DNA from: Xestospongia muta
Lineage: Eukaryota > Porifera > Demospongiae > Haplosclerida > Petrosiidae
Assembly: GCA_963693285.1 (NCBI GenBank)
Contig: OY848919.1
Coordinates: 806,001 to 870,000 of the forward strand
Reading direction: 5' to 3'
DNA: 64,000 bases
Under the pieces are notes generated by a model, which saw nothing but the letters and a program-made list of their open reading frames with translations, searched no databases and was not told the origin of the DNA. Below are positions 26,481 to 39,666 of this stretch, piece after piece (position 1 is the stretch's first letter; every line of letters starts with the position of its first letter). The translations under genes and the position numbers were made by a program.

Positions 26481-29400
26481 ATGGCTACTGGAGATAGTTC
26501 ATTTGATGAGATATTAAATGGCAAACCAACTTTAGCTGAGTTATGTAAACATGTTCCTATCAGTACTAACTGGTATATAATGGGAACACAACTTGAACTT
26601 GATGTTAGAAAGTTAAATGAAATTGAAGACCTACCCAAACCTGTTCCTTACAAAGTATCAAAGATGTATGAACTGTGGTTGGATACTAAACCACAGGCTA
26701 CAAGGAGACAAATTGTGGAGACATTGAAGATGGAAGCTGTTGGACAAATGAGTCTAGCTCTTGAATATGAAAAAAAGTTAAGAGAGTTGTCAGTTCCTGT
26801 AAACAGTAAGTGACTGAGAGTCTATAGTATCTAAATAATTCAATATCAATTACAGTATCAGAAGTTTCTGATGAAGCTAGCACTATTCTACAGCATTATT
26901 ATACTGCTTTAACACAGTCTCTGATCTATCCTGTTGATGTGTCTCAGTTATTGTATAGTGAGAGATGTATCAGTGAAACAACTCTGGATGACATTGAAAC
27001 ACTAGAGAGCTCAACCGATAATATGAAGACAATTCTCTTGACTGCTGTACGTGCAGCAGTTTTTTCAGATCACAAAAACCTCAAAACGTTTGCTATAGTT
27101 TTGTCCAAATTTGAAGAGACAAGAGCCTTAGCAAAGAAATTATTCAGTGAATATGGTAAGTACTATATATTATATTCCTCTAAGTTTATCTTCATTCACT
27201 CAGCTCAAAAGTTTCCAGAAGACAAGATGTCAACAGCTCCTAATGAAGCAGTAATAGGTCACAGTACTAATATCAGTCCTGAACAATATGCTAGTGATAT
27301 TCTTCGTTGTCACTATGTCATTCTATCACAGTCTCTATATGATCCAATAAGTGTTGGGTGGCTACTTTGTGATCAAGATCCAACAATAATATCAGAGGAA
27401 ACACTAAGTAGTCTAGAACATTCTAGTCAATCTGAATCAGTGATAAAAGGAGTCCTTTTAAAATCATTACGTCATGCTGTTCGTATCAATCATCATAACC
27501 TGGAGGTGTTTGCTAGTGTGCTAAAGAGATTTACTGAAAATGTACCACTTGGTAATGCTATCTTCAATGATTATGGTTAGTATATATAAACTATGAATTA
27601 TATTATAGTACATATGAATATGATTATAGTGAAAGCAGTTACTAAAGTTACACCTCAACAACATGTCACATCAACTATTGAACATAGTTTGCAACAAGGT
27701 ACACACAAATGTTTTTCATTTGAGTATTGTTGTATTTTAATGACCTATTATATACAGATTCCAGCAAAATTCCAATTCCTCAAAGCATGAGTTCAGAATT
27801 TACTAGTGTCAGAAGTAAATTTGGTATTACCTTTAACATCATAAGAAGTATAATTGAAAGCAAGCCACCTCCACTGAAAGATATGAAAAAGTTTCTTGAA
27901 GATTGCTACCCTCCATTAAAGCCTTCCTTAGCTCACTGTAAAAGTATCAGTGATGTGTTAGATGTTGTTCGGGACAAATGTACACTAATTGATATCAATT
28001 CTCTAGAAGCAGTGGTAATGCGATTCAATGTAGAAGGGGCTAAGACACATATTGAAGCTTACAAGGAAACAGTTGAAGAGTTTTGCCAATATTCATCTGT
28101 TCGTCTCTGTCTAGAGGAAATCTTCTCGGTTACAACTACTCCTACTCCTCTTATTGGTGAGACTGCCACTTTTGTCCTTGATTGGGATCCAGATGACTAC
28201 ACATTGAATGACATAAGAACACTTTTGTCAGTTGTATTCCAACGACTAGCAAAGAGAGTGACAGTAAAAGTCATCAAAGAAGGCAACTCCATTATTGTGA
28301 CATGTACCTTCCCACTCAATCTACTGGGTCCACTTATTGCTAAAGCGCAGAAGACAATCCTGTCAATAAAGAAGAAAGGATTAATTACATTGACCATTGG
28401 TCACTGTATCATTTGGGATGCATGTGAAAGAGATGAAGTAAAAGATAATATTAAGATATAATTATTACTATTTGATGTTTATAGAAGATTCGATGTCTTG
28501 AGGAGGAAGTGGTATCACAAAGAAAGGCTTTAGCTAATAAAGATCAAGAAATAATGGACTTGAAGTCTTCTTTTAAAGGTGATCTTGAGTACTATATATT
28601 TATCAGTAGAAATAAACATAGTGCATAAAATATTCAGAAATATTTGTCCTCATTAGTTATTTGTATAATTGGATTTGTTAAAAAATACAGTATTAATTTA
28701 CATGTATCATTAAACATTAGTTTATACCAGTATGGAGAAAGAAGGACCACAAGATCAATCATCAACTGACACTTTATCAGGTACATGTACATTAATTGAG
28801 ATATAACTATGTACCTAATGTAAACAGGGAAGCTCAAACTATTAGATAGAACGAGTAAGGCAAAGACCTTAGAGATAGAGAAGTTAACCAGACATAAAGA
28901 AGGTGAGCTATAATATGGTTAGTAGTACATACCATTTATGGTTATGTTCTATAGTTACTGATAAAGTATTAGTAGACAAACAAGAAGAGATTGATTTATT
29001 GCAAGAAAAGACAACGTCACTAACTTTACAGTTAATGGAGAGAGAGGAAAAGATCAGTCAATTGTCAGAAAAGATGAAAAGTAAAGAAAAATATAAACTA
29101 TTATTTTAACAGTTTGTAATATTATTAGATCTGAAGTCTCAAATAGCAGATGTCAGTGTTTGGGTCAAATCTGTTAATCCAGAGTTAAGTCAACGACTTA
29201 ATGAGGTAGTCACTGATAAAGAGAACATTCCAACATCAACTAGTCAAGATACTATACTGACTAGTCAAGAGATGGAGACACAGCTCAATGAAGACATGAT
29301 ATCTAGTACAGTAATGTCAGGTACTCAAGGTAAGTATGTCTGTTTATACAGTGTATGGTCAGCTACCTAGAATATCATAAATGCTAGGACACAGGAGAGA

Positions 29401-32010
29401 AATTGCCGCCAATTTTTATCAATATTTTAAGAGTAAAATGGAAGCAACATACGTACTGAGTGATAGTTTTCTATTAGATACACACTCATTAATTTAACGC
29501 TTGTTAATATACAAAAATTAAAGTCATTACTTTCATTTTGTGCTTGAATACAACTATAATAAAATAAGATACAAGCAACCATTTTTACACATTGATCCAT
29601 TTCAGTTAATTAGAGAATAAATACCAACACAACTACATGCAATACACATTATAGTTTTGTTAATATATACATGAAGTATGTCTTTAAAATATTACAACAA
29701 ACATTACATGTAACAACATATAATAAACAAGATCAACTTTATCTTTATAGACTAGACTGGCTTCATTGTGTCTTATATACTCTCTTATCACTAACTATTT
29801 CCTCACACATTATTTCTGTAGAGTCATCTCCAATATCAGAGTCAACATCAGATCAAATCAAGACAGAACATGTACAAGACACATCATCTGAAACTAAAAG
29901 TAAGTTACAATGAATTTGGAAGAGTTTATATTGTATGAGTTTTAACGCCATTTTCACAACATCACTAGCCAAAATTTTATTACAATGTTAATTATGAATG
30001 ATATAAAATGATAATAGATATTAATACAAAATCTCCTGATTTACTGTATTAATTATTAAAGAACATATAGCACTGAACACTGTTTAGTGTATCAGTTAAT
30101 TTGCTAGAGATAACTTCTTAGACTTTTAAGGACTCCTCTTTTTAAGCATTTCATTGCAGACTAAGATGCTAAAGAGGACATGTAAGTGTTATCATTATAT
30201 TAATGACATCATAATGATGTAATTATTATGAAATAATTAGTTTTTAATGAAACATGTCAAATGTCCATACATTTCTACCTGCAGTGTTATATGTACCATT
30301 TTCTCTCTCATATACTATTCACTAGTGATATCAATAAGTACTGTGTATTGTGGACTAAGAAACATGAAAAGTTTCAATATAACTTACAAAATCTTTGCAA
30401 TTACACTGCCACACCCAAGTTAGGTTGATGACATGGTCATTATTGGAATTCCACTAAACCACAGTCATTCTCAATGCAAACAGAATATATATAGTACATT
30501 GACTATGTAGTCTGGAAACCCAATCAAATAGGTGGGCAGTCTCATGTAGCTAGCCACTCCCCTCTCCCTACAGCTATATTTATGTAGTCCCCAATGTCTG
30601 TGTGTAAAAATATTTATGAGCCTTTCTTTAAGTATTAGTACTTTATAGTCTTTGAGAGTATTTTATTAAATACTCAGAACTAAAAACTGGTACTATTGAA
30701 TTGACACTACACTAAATAATATAATTGTTATTCAATATAGTTTTGTAAAGGTACTGATGTGTATGTATTATAAATGACACAACATTTTGAGTCATGTCAC
30801 AACACTACATCATGACATTTGTAAAGTACCAGGATTATACTCACATATTGGACTAGCAATGACACTGACTTTATTAAGTTAGATAAGAGTTAATAAATAA
30901 AGTGAAATATTAATTTGCAAAAAGAAAAGTCTACCAAAGTTCATGAAATATATTATAAACATACAACAAACAAGACATGAACTCTGTTTATCTGTTACAT
31001 AATGAGTGTTGTTTGTGATGTACTAGCCATCCTTATAGCTACCTGCCAGGTACCCTGTACTGGTCTCAGTAGCTTTGTAAGATATTGACATCCTCATCCT
31101 GGCTCAGATCATTGAGTAATAATATATCAACAACAATTTAGCCTTCCAACTAATACAGTAAATTATTGGTATAACAGTTCAGTACCCTGTGTGCCTGTCT
31201 CAGTAGATATTGACGTCCCCATCCTGGCTCAGATCATAATACAGTAAATTATTAGTATAACACTCAGTAAATTTAAGTCCGTTTTGTAGAATCCGTTCAT
31301 CTCCGTACATCATTGCTATAGTAACCTAACAGTAGTAATGGCGTCGTCTTCTTCGTTAGGCCTTGACAATCGTAGTTGAGTATGTTAGAGTGTGTGTATA
31401 GCTATTGTTGTGTGTGTAAAATATTATATAGTAACTATGTTTTATTATAGGAGACACTGGAAGTGTTAAGTGGTACAGTGATAGTGTTACACTTACTTCA
31501 TCTACTGTGGCGGAATGTAAAGAAGTGATACGTCAATTAAAGAGACGACAACACACAACATGGAGGATTAGACTCGACTCATTATCTCCTCAAAGTTTAC
31601 TTACAATATTAACTGATATTAATGGATGTCAAGTGAGAAGACTTGATATATATAACACTCCTTTTGATAGTAACTGTGTCAGTCAACTATCTCAAGTACT
31701 AACTTATAACCAAACAATGAAGGAACTATATCTTAACTCCTCACCTCTCGTACCAGATACTTACCACTTATTAACAACTGCTGTAGTTGGTAATAAAATA
31801 ATCAAGGAATTATACTTGTGGTATGACAATAACATTACTGATAAAGACATACCACATTTCTCTAATCTCATTATTAACAATAAAACATTAAAAGTACTAT
31901 CTCTCACTCGCTGTCCTAAAATTACTAAATTTGGTAAACAACAATTACAAAATGTTCGTGTTAACAATAATAGTTTGAGAGTGTGCTTTGATGGGGAAAT
32001 ACTCCGTTAA
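26481..32010 (+). CDS. Gene D: death domain-CARD-CARD-core-coiled coil-LRR protein without WW-SH3
   Basis: Exons: 26481-26805, 26856-27155, 27204-27575, 27630-27698, 27758-28437, 28485-28578, 28828-28902, 28955-29080, 29129-29329, 29822-29899, 31451-32010, giving 959 residues in one frame. It is the closest relative of gene C in the N-terminal half (death domain, two CARD-like domains, core with VVRDKCTLID and EGNSIIVTC). The WW and SH3 exons are absent: the exon ending GTMQ-type TQG at 29329 is followed directly by the exon at 29822. Because those two exons together are 312 nt and sit between phase-1 introns, the loss is frame-neutral. The donor after 29080 (AAAA|GTAAAG) is weaker than in the paralogues. 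LRR strand residues differ from those of C and E. Confidence 0.8.
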
Positions 32011-33170
32011 TTATTAGTTATTTTTGTACTATTGCTGATATTTTTTTCCAAAAAATAAATTATTTCAAATTCAAATAAGTCAATTATTAGTTAAATACTT
32101 TAGTTTCCAGTTCTTTGTCTTCTAACAAAGTTAACAATTTTTATAATTCACTTCTTCTCTAGAAAAACTCAACTTCTCTACTTGATAATTGACCACGCCT
32201 ACATTAATTAATAATAAAAGCTTCAATATTGTTATTTCTAATATTTACAAATACAATTATAACAAACAAACTAGACTAAATTGTACATTAATAGGCCTCT
32301 AGTTAGTAGCTATATAAAATTAATTATTATCACTACGTCTAATACTACTAATTACTACTGCTAATAAAAAATCTATTAATTAAAGCCAATTAATTTGTCA
32401 AATCACCTAAAAACTTATTTCCTACACACACAGTTCACTTAACAAATTAATATTATATTTAATAACACGTTCTATTTAATAATACACTCACTTTTAACAA
32501 TTCCATGAAAGTACTGATCCATACAACATCAGAAGATTTCTTGATAACATTACAACTATTAACTTACTACTAAACAAACTTAGTTTCTATTAACAGTAGT
32601 AGACTGTATCTAGTAGTTAGCAGTTTTGCTAGTTAGTTATCTTCTATCATTAGTAGTTTCTAGTAAAGAAGGCTTAAAGCAGTAAAGGCTTAAGCAGCAA
32701 ACTTTTTCTCACCGACAGCTGCTGGCTCTACAGCTGCTACCTTAATAGGTGTGGTGTGTAACTATGGAAAAATGCAAACCCGCGAGTAAAGATGGCGGTA
32801 AATAGTTGTCTTGTCTTTTATTGTTAAAACAAACTGAAGGAGGAGGAGAGTGGCTCATCTGCTGTACAATGTCGACCAATGAACAAGACAGAGATCAAGA
32901 ACAATAACACTTACAAACTGCCAGTAAACATGGCGGTAAGTTACTTAAAAGAGTCTTGTATTAATCCTTCTTATTAAACAGAATGGAGAAGGAGGAGACG
33001 ATCTAAAACACAAAGAAGAAGTAGACAATATAAGAGTTGCTTTACAATGTTGACCAATGAACAAGACAGACATCAAGAACAATAACACAGTCATTATACA
33101 TGTTGATCAAACAAAAGGAGAAATTATAGGTTTAAAATTAATATATATACAATAAAAATAAAGAATCACT

Positions 33171-33630
33171 CTATGGCACTATCCAATGTAGTAACCAAAC
33201 TCCCCATCCTTATGTACAGCTCCTCTGTTTGGGATCCATATTCCATTCCTAACATCAATAAATTGGAAAAAGTTCAACATTTTGCCCTAAAACTTGCAGT
33301 AAAAATTGGACCTCTGATTATCCTCTACTTCAACAACTCTTCAATCTTCCTTCTCTATCCTCCTGTATAACAACATCCAAGCTTGTCCTTTTATACAAGT
33401 TCATCTTTAGTAAGCTCTACATTCCTGCTGGCTCTTTTATTTAAAACCAGTCCTCTTATAATTTACAATCTTCCCACCCTTTAAACCTGAATCTGCCCTT
33501 CTCTGGATCGTCTGCTATCCTCAACTCCTTCCTTCCCAGTGCTATCTCCCTGTGGAATTCCCTTCCCTCCTCATTGAAAGATCTCAACTCTGCAAGTCAG
33601 TTCAATCAAAATATTTATTATATACTTTAG
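33171..33630 (+). mobile_element. LINE 3' coding remnant, copy 2
   Basis: Same motifs as at 21379-21850 (VWDPYSIPNINKLEKVQ, then WNSLPSS in another frame). In this copy a stop follows LLYPPV at 33368-33370. Confidence 0.7.
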
Positions 33631-33766
33631 AATTATCAGGAATATAGCTTACATATTGTTCATATTTATTTATTCATTCACCTGTTAATATTATCACTCA
33701 TCATAAATTCTTAACCTCCCATTTTATTTAATGCTATTATTTTTGATGCTCTTTATATTAGCTTTA

Positions 33767-34045
33767 CTATTGAGTGTCTTTTGTGTTTAAAAAGTAAAAA
33801 AAAACATTGGTCTCTATTTGTTCTTTAAAGAAAGCATCTTCAACTAACATATTGTTCATGTAAGTAGCCAATTGTTCAAAAAATGAACATTTTGTCACTA
33901 CAATCTTTTTAGATATCATTTGTATGTAGAGGGTGTGGTCTGTATGGTTTGTTAATTGATTATAAATAAATATGTCATCTTGAGTGTGCAATTGTGTAAA
34001 AAATTTGGAGAATAATTCATAATCTGAACAATAAAGATACTTCAA
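33767..34045 (-). CDS. hypothetical 92-residue ORF, copy 2 of 3
   Basis: Same length as the copy at 21976-22254, with amino-acid changes such as FSKFFTQ for FSTFFTQ and HTDHTL for HTDNTL. No recognised family. Confidence 0.25.
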   Translation of the reverse strand: MKYLYCSDYELFSKFFTQLHTQDDIFIYNQLTNHTDHTLYIQMISKKIVVTKCSFFEQLATYMNNMLVEDAFFKEQIETNVFFYFLNTKDTQ

Positions 34046-35739
34046 ATGAACAAGTAATAAGTAATATTGTCAAGATTTATTATATTATTATTTTCAGGGG
34101 AGTAAAACCAGGGGGACAAAGGGGACCAGGCACGCCAATTCTTCAACAGGGGGGCCTTGCCCCCTGTAATTATTATATAAAACGTGTACCATGTTGATTA
34201 AACTACTTCGGACAATTTTAACTGTATGTTTGTTTTAATTATTGTATTAAAAAACACTTCCATGTTCTGGTCAGAGAAAATAGCATGCACTCAAAAATGC
34301 TTAAAAAGCACTAATCATAATATAGTACATAGTTTGCTCTAACATCATCATGTAGGGTTGTGTCCCCCCTATGAATTTTATCTTCCTACTCCCCTGATTT
34401 TAATTGATTGTTTTTCTTTTCATATTTTTAATTGACAATATTATATTATTATGACATAAATTATATAAAGTGTATTAACTAATAGTTAGTGTTTAGGATG
34501 ATATATTCTTTTGTGTATGTCAGCTCTCTGCTTTAATTTACTGTACCAAGAAGGAGGATCTTGACGAGTCTAAAAACATGGAGAACACGTAAGCTCAGTG
34601 TAGTGACCTCTAGAATGACTAGTGAACATCAGTACTTATCACAGTAACCTAGGATACCTACACTCTACCATTAGACTACTAAACATCACTTACAAAAATA
34701 GTTGGTTGAGGTTGATCTACAGTGCTCTTTCCCTTTTGCTGAGACGTGTCCCATTCCATAGATGGACAGCCCCTCCCATTTCTTCTAACACTTTTAACCA
34801 TATCCTTCATAATACTAAGTTCCTACATTAAGTGAATATAGTAATATCTTAACTCTTTATTTATTAGGTCAGAGGTTTACCTCCTGTTGTGATAACAATC
34901 TTTCCAAATCAGCGGACATTGTGTTTTTCTCTCTTGTCAGTTTTAAATGAGATTGTTCTAGTTCTCTATAAACAACACATTTGATCTCTCTCTGTTATAA
35001 TATATCTTCTTACTTTAATTTAGTTTCTAAAACACTATTTCTATTCTGTGTTGTTTGTAATGGTTGATCTCGGCTTCTTAAACTCTCTATGAGATATTTG
35101 TGTGGTTGGTTAGAGAGTTCAACTTGAGAGGAGAGACTCACTATCTAAATAGGACAAGTCAGTGAGTGCAGTAACATGTTATATAATAGAACCTCTATCA
35201 TAAGATACCCTCTAAAATAAGGACACTTGTTCTAGTCTAATAGTAATATTTTAGTATATTAACCTGTCAATACATGAAACAGTTTAAAGGTCTTTTATAG
35301 AGAAGATTGTTTAGTGGACCTTTTAATTTCTACTGAAATAATTGTATATTATAGTCTACTTTCAAATAATATTAATCTTTATAAAAAAGATCAACCCTTT
35401 AATTAATTTATGTTCGAGGTATCCACATAATATTAGACTGTATATTAATAACTTACTTACCTTTTCCTTTAACTCTTGTTTATCTTTGTTCTCGGCCTCT
35501 AACTGTTGCCGTAGCGATGCATTAATTCTTTCTAATTTCAGTACTCTCCTAGCTAATTGTACACTATAATACAATGGATATTAGTTGGTAAATACACAAT
35601 ATAATAATACTACCTCTGTTGTATTCTATGTCTAGAACTACTTGGAATACTTGTACCAAATCCATATGAAAATAAAACTCTTTCAGCGTCTTTTTCATCT
35701 TCCACTATACAAATGTAATACAATGTGAATGGTAGTCAT

Positions 35740-36180
35740 GACAACCAGTGTATCATCCTATGACCACTAGTGTATCATCCTATGACCACCAGTGTATCAT
35801 CATATGACCACTAGTGTATCGTCCTATGACCACCAGTGTGTCATCCTCTGACCACTAGCGTGTCATCATATGACCACTAGCGTATCATCATATGACCACT
35901 AGCGTGTCATCCTATGACCACTAGTGTATCATCTTAATAACTACCATTAGTGTATCGTCCTATGACGACTAGTGTATCGTCCTATGACCACCAGTGTATC
36001 ATCATATGACCACTAGTGTATCGTCCTATGACCACCAGTGTGTCATCCTATGACCACTAGCGTGTCATCCTATGACCACTAGCGTGTCATCATATGACCA
36101 CTAGCGTGTCATCATATGACCACTAGCGTGTCATCCTATGACCACCATTGTATCATCTTAATAACCACCATTAGTGTATC
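35740..36180. repeat. 22-bp minisatellite in an intron of the truncated PIBF1 copy
   Basis: About 20 units of the type CTATGACCACTAGTGTATCA. The intact gene has about nine units at 47430-47640. Units alternate between CTAGTGTAT, CCAGTGTAT and CTAGCGTGT variants. Confidence 0.9.
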
Positions 36181-36514
36181 ATTATTGTAACCACCATTAT
36201 ATCATTCTATCTATCACAATGTACATATATTATTACCATTAGCTGCTTGCATTATTACATCATCAAGTTCATGTTCTAGTTCTTCATATGTTTCTAAACG
36301 TTGTGTTCTCTCAGATAGTTTGATCTCTAATTCTTTTATTAATGACTTTTGATCTCTCATTGTTGACTCATACTCACTAGAAAGTAACTAAATGATTAAA
36401 AAAGATCATTATAATTTGTATGTGTGTCAATGTGTCTATCTGTCTATTAGACGATCCTATTTGCCAATATATCTGTCCATTTTTATCTGGCATCCATCCA
36501 TTCATTCATTTGAT

Positions 36515-36565
36515 AATTTGTGCTTCCATCCATCCATCCATCCATCAATCCATCTATGTATCCAT
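36515..36565. repeat. (ATCC)n microsatellite
   Basis: Short ATCC run in the truncated PIBF1 copy; the intact gene has a longer run at 47990-48058. Ser/Ile/His/Pro reading frames through it are artefacts. Confidence 0.85.
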
Positions 36566-36948
36566 TCATTTAACTCACTTCTATCTTTTCTCTTAATTGT
36601 TGTCTTTCTTTTTCACTTTTCTTTAATTTATTACATAACTCATCATGTAATAATTGAGTTCTTTCAAACTCAAATACTTTCATTTGTAGCTCAGACTGTA
36701 ACTCTGATATACGACCATCACTTGATACTTGTAATTGTCTGTACCTACAGAAGACAAGGTATTATTTATATTGGATACTTAGACAGATATTATTGGACTG
36801 TACTTACTCTAGAAGATGTCAATATAGAGGTTGTATAATGTACTAATGAAACTAGAACAAGTGTCCTTAATATAAAGGGTGTCCTAAATCCAGTCTACTC
36901 TATAGTGAGTAAGTTTGGAGGGAGAAAATCTTGGCTATTAATTAAAAA

Positions 36949-37225
36949 GGGACTTACTCATTTAGTGCTTGTTCATTTTTAATTAAACAGGGACTTACTC
37001 ATTTAGTACTTGTTTATTTTTAATTAAACAGTGACTTACTCATTTAATACTTATTCACTTTTAATTAAACAGGGACTTACTCATTTAATACTTGTTCACT
37101 TTTAATTAAACAGGGACTTACTCATTTAGTACTTGTTCACTTTTAATTAAACAGGGACTTACTCATTTAATACTTGTTCACTTTTAATTAAACAGGGACT
37201 TACTCATTTAATACTTGTTCATATT
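36949..37225 (-). repeat. 41-bp minisatellite containing 5' splice sites, 7 units (truncated PIBF1 copy)
   Basis: GGGACTTACTCATTTA recurs at 36949, 36990, 37031, 37072, 37113, 37154 and 37195, exactly 41 bp apart (the 37031 unit reads GTGACTTA). On the transcribed strand each unit reads ACTAAATGA|GTAAGTCC, which is the exon end plus the donor of the adjacent exon. Confidence 0.9.
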
Positions 37226-37501
37226 TCCCTTCCAGTTCTCTCTGTTTTCCTAAGGCTCTTTCTCTATCATCATAAGCACTATCTCTTGCTTGTTGTAATG
37301 CTCTGTTCTCTCGTTCATACATCTCACGAGTTTGTATTCTCAACTGATCTATCTCAACATTAGTCTTCAGTCTTAAACCATCAAGTTCTTGTTGTAAACG
37401 AGACTCATAATCGTTCTTTTGTTCTTGTCTAAATTAAACAGCAAATATAGTCAGCAGATATCAGTTCATATAATATATCTATTATTACTATTATTGACAA
37501 T

Positions 37502-37715
37502 ACTGGGTACATGTATACTGGGTACATGTATACTGAGTACATGTATACTGAGTACATGTATACTGGGTACATGTATACTGGATACATGTGTACTGGGTAC
37601 ATGCATACTGGGTACATGTATACTGAGTACATGTATACTGGATACATGTGTACTGGGTACACGTATACTGGGTACACGTATACTGGGTACATGTATATTG
37701 GGTACATGTATTAAG
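37502..37715. repeat. 15-bp minisatellite, about 14 units
   Basis: Units of the type ACATGTATACTGGGT. The counterpart in the intact PIBF1 (48990-49605) has about 40 units. The Met-Tyr-Pro-Val and Gly-Thr-Cys-Ile-Leu repeat frames are artefacts on both strands. Confidence 0.95.
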
Positions 37716-37979
37716 ATAAATTGTATCTTGGAGAGTATGAGATATACACCCTCAAGAATGAAAGTCTCTTTTACAATGTTTGTATTGGGAATATAAAAGT
37801 TCTAGATTGTAGTAAACAATTGGTTAGTATTTAGTAGATAACAATATTAGAAATTTAAAGGGGAATTATTATGACATAAGGAAACAATGAGTCTTCCTTC
37901 TTTCTCTCAAAAACACACACAAGGAAGCCATATCTAATATCATTACTATCCTTCTGTTTCCTCTAACAATCAAAACATA

Positions 37980-38195
37980 ATATAATAATATTATATAATG
38001 CATAATTAATATTATATAATACATAATTAATATTATATAGTACATAATTAATATTATATAGTACACAATTAATATTATATAGTACACAATTAATATTATA
38101 TAATACATAATTAATATTATATAATACATAATTAATATTATATAATACACAATTAATATTATATAATACATAATTAATATTATATAATACCTATT
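37980..38195. repeat. ~20-bp AT-rich minisatellite (truncated PIBF1 copy)
   Basis: About ten units of the type CATAATTAATATTATATAAT. The intact gene has about six units at 49870-50000. Confidence 0.9.
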
Positions 38196-38616
38196 ATACA
38201 ATTATGTCATATACTTTTAATAAGAGTGGACTAACCTTTGTTTGACAAACTGTTCATATAGTTGTTCTTTAGATTGTTTTACATCAGCTAACAGGTTCTG
38301 AACATGTTCTAACTTGCCTTCATATTCTCTACATCTTTGAGTATAGTCAGTGACTTGTTTATGTAAATAATTCTTGTCTTGTTTTAAGAGAGCAATTGAG
38401 TGTTGAGCTGATGTCAACTAGGAAAGAAAGTAATATTAAATATTCATAAAATGAATACCTTATTAAATATTCATAGACAAACCATGATATTAAATATTCA
38501 TTTCATAAGCTCCACCCATACAATCATAACAAAGTGGACATTACTGTACTTTGAATGTGGGTGTGTCAATATTAAAAAGACTGCCACACCCCTTTATTAC
38601 CTCTGATTGTAATTTA

Positions 38617-39101
38617 ATACATTATATAGGTTGGTTGTGAATCTTTGTTATTACTTCAGTTGGGATAAGTAAGACCCAGTTCTATGATAACTATATTCAT
38701 ATTGGAATGAGTCTCAGAGTGAGACCTCCATGGTATAGGAATGGGTCTGCATTGCTTTAGACCCAGGCTTTGTATAGAAACAGGTCTATATAGTCTCAGA
38801 CCAAGGCCTGGTACAGAAATAGGTTTATATGATCTCAGACCCATACCTAGTCTTAGACCAGGACTATTACTATGATATATTTTAATCATTTAGTCCTGTA
38901 GTGTGGGTTGTTACCAGTGAAATATTTCCTCTGTCTATAAGAAGTAAGTCTATATACTAGTACCTCCTATCCTCTATATCCTAACATGTACATGTATATT
39001 AACAGTAGGATAATGTCAATGTTACCTTTAATTCCATTACATGTAATTGACATGAGAAAACAAAAGAAAAGGATATCCTCTCCTGTCTTATCTGATTATA
39101 G
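38617..39101. other. junction DNA between truncated PIBF1 and the SLC2 tail
   Basis: Unique in this window. At about 38700-38870 a ~30-bp phrase (TCTCAGACC...ATAGAAA.AGGT) recurs loosely four times. No exon is supported. Confidence 0.5.
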
Positions 39102-39666
39102 GAATTGCTGTTTCCATAACAACTTCTGGCAATTGGATTGGCAATTTTATTATTGCCATGGTAACTCCTCTTCTCTTGGGATCAACATTAGGAACAGCTA
39201 GAACTTTTTTTATTCTCTCAATATTTTTATTTGCTGCCTTTCTCTTTGTATTACTGACCTTACCAGAGACTAAAGGAGAGAGTTTAGAGAAAATTGATCA
39301 ACTCTTTATGAAACCATGTCTTGAACGAATCAACCTTTTCTATTATTTGAGGTGAGTGTACTTTGACCTTTGACCTCAGTAAGTCAAACTATATAGTCTT
39401 AACATTAACATGTATTCTCAATGACAATAGTTATATCTATACATTGAACATGTGCTAGTCATGTGACTATAGATTGTTGTCATTGTCAAGCTATTAAACT
39501 AGTATTAACTATTAATGTACCTTGTATTGTATGATACTAGTTCTTTTAATATTAACTCATTATAATAATATAATAATGTACTTTATTTATTATATTTTAT
39601 AGAGAGGACAAACTTATTGATAATGAAGTGACTTCAGAATCTATTCTATCTTCTAATGAGTATTAG
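39102..39666 (+). pseudogene. SLC2-type sugar transporter, last two exons only
   Basis: Exons 39102-39351 and 39603-39666 (stop TAG at 39664-39666) join in frame through an AG|A codon. The product segment shows the end of a major-facilitator sugar transporter: a helix with SGNWIGNFIIAMVTPLLLGS, a final hydrophobic helix, and the family signature LPETKGESLEKID. The upstream exons expected for the other ten or so helices are not between here and 38617. It is most likely a gene tail carried along by the rearrangement that brought the 5' half of gene E. It could still be spliced to an exon outside, but PIBF1-derived DNA directly upstream makes that unlikely. Confidence 0.7.

Larger units (their letters stand above)
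32011..34678. repeat. 3' flank of gene D, duplicated flank block
   Basis: It matches 43701-46369 (after E) throughout and 19611-20270 plus 20877-22830 (after C). It contains a LINE remnant, the 92-residue ORF copy, and one unit of the 57-bp repeat. Confidence 0.85.
34679..38616 (-). pseudogene. PIBF1 copy truncated at its 5' end
   Basis: It matches the intact PIBF1 (46370-50424) exon for exon from the stop codon (34679) up to the exon at 38236-38417, then keeps only the last 16 nt of the preceding exon (38601-38616) before the homology stops. The five upstream exon equivalents are thus lost or cut. The exons I measured keep their lengths: 34679-34822 (144), 34881-34965 (85), 35014-35144 (131), 38236-38417 (182), so the frame is still open and decay is recent or the fragment is expressed from a new promoter. 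It carries the same intronic minisatellites as the intact gene with different copy numbers. Confidence 0.8.

Noticed and set aside
36392..36838. 148-156-residue plus-strand frames at 36392 and 47859
   Set aside because: They run antisense through PIBF1 exons and an (ATCC)n microsatellite; no start context or family supports them.
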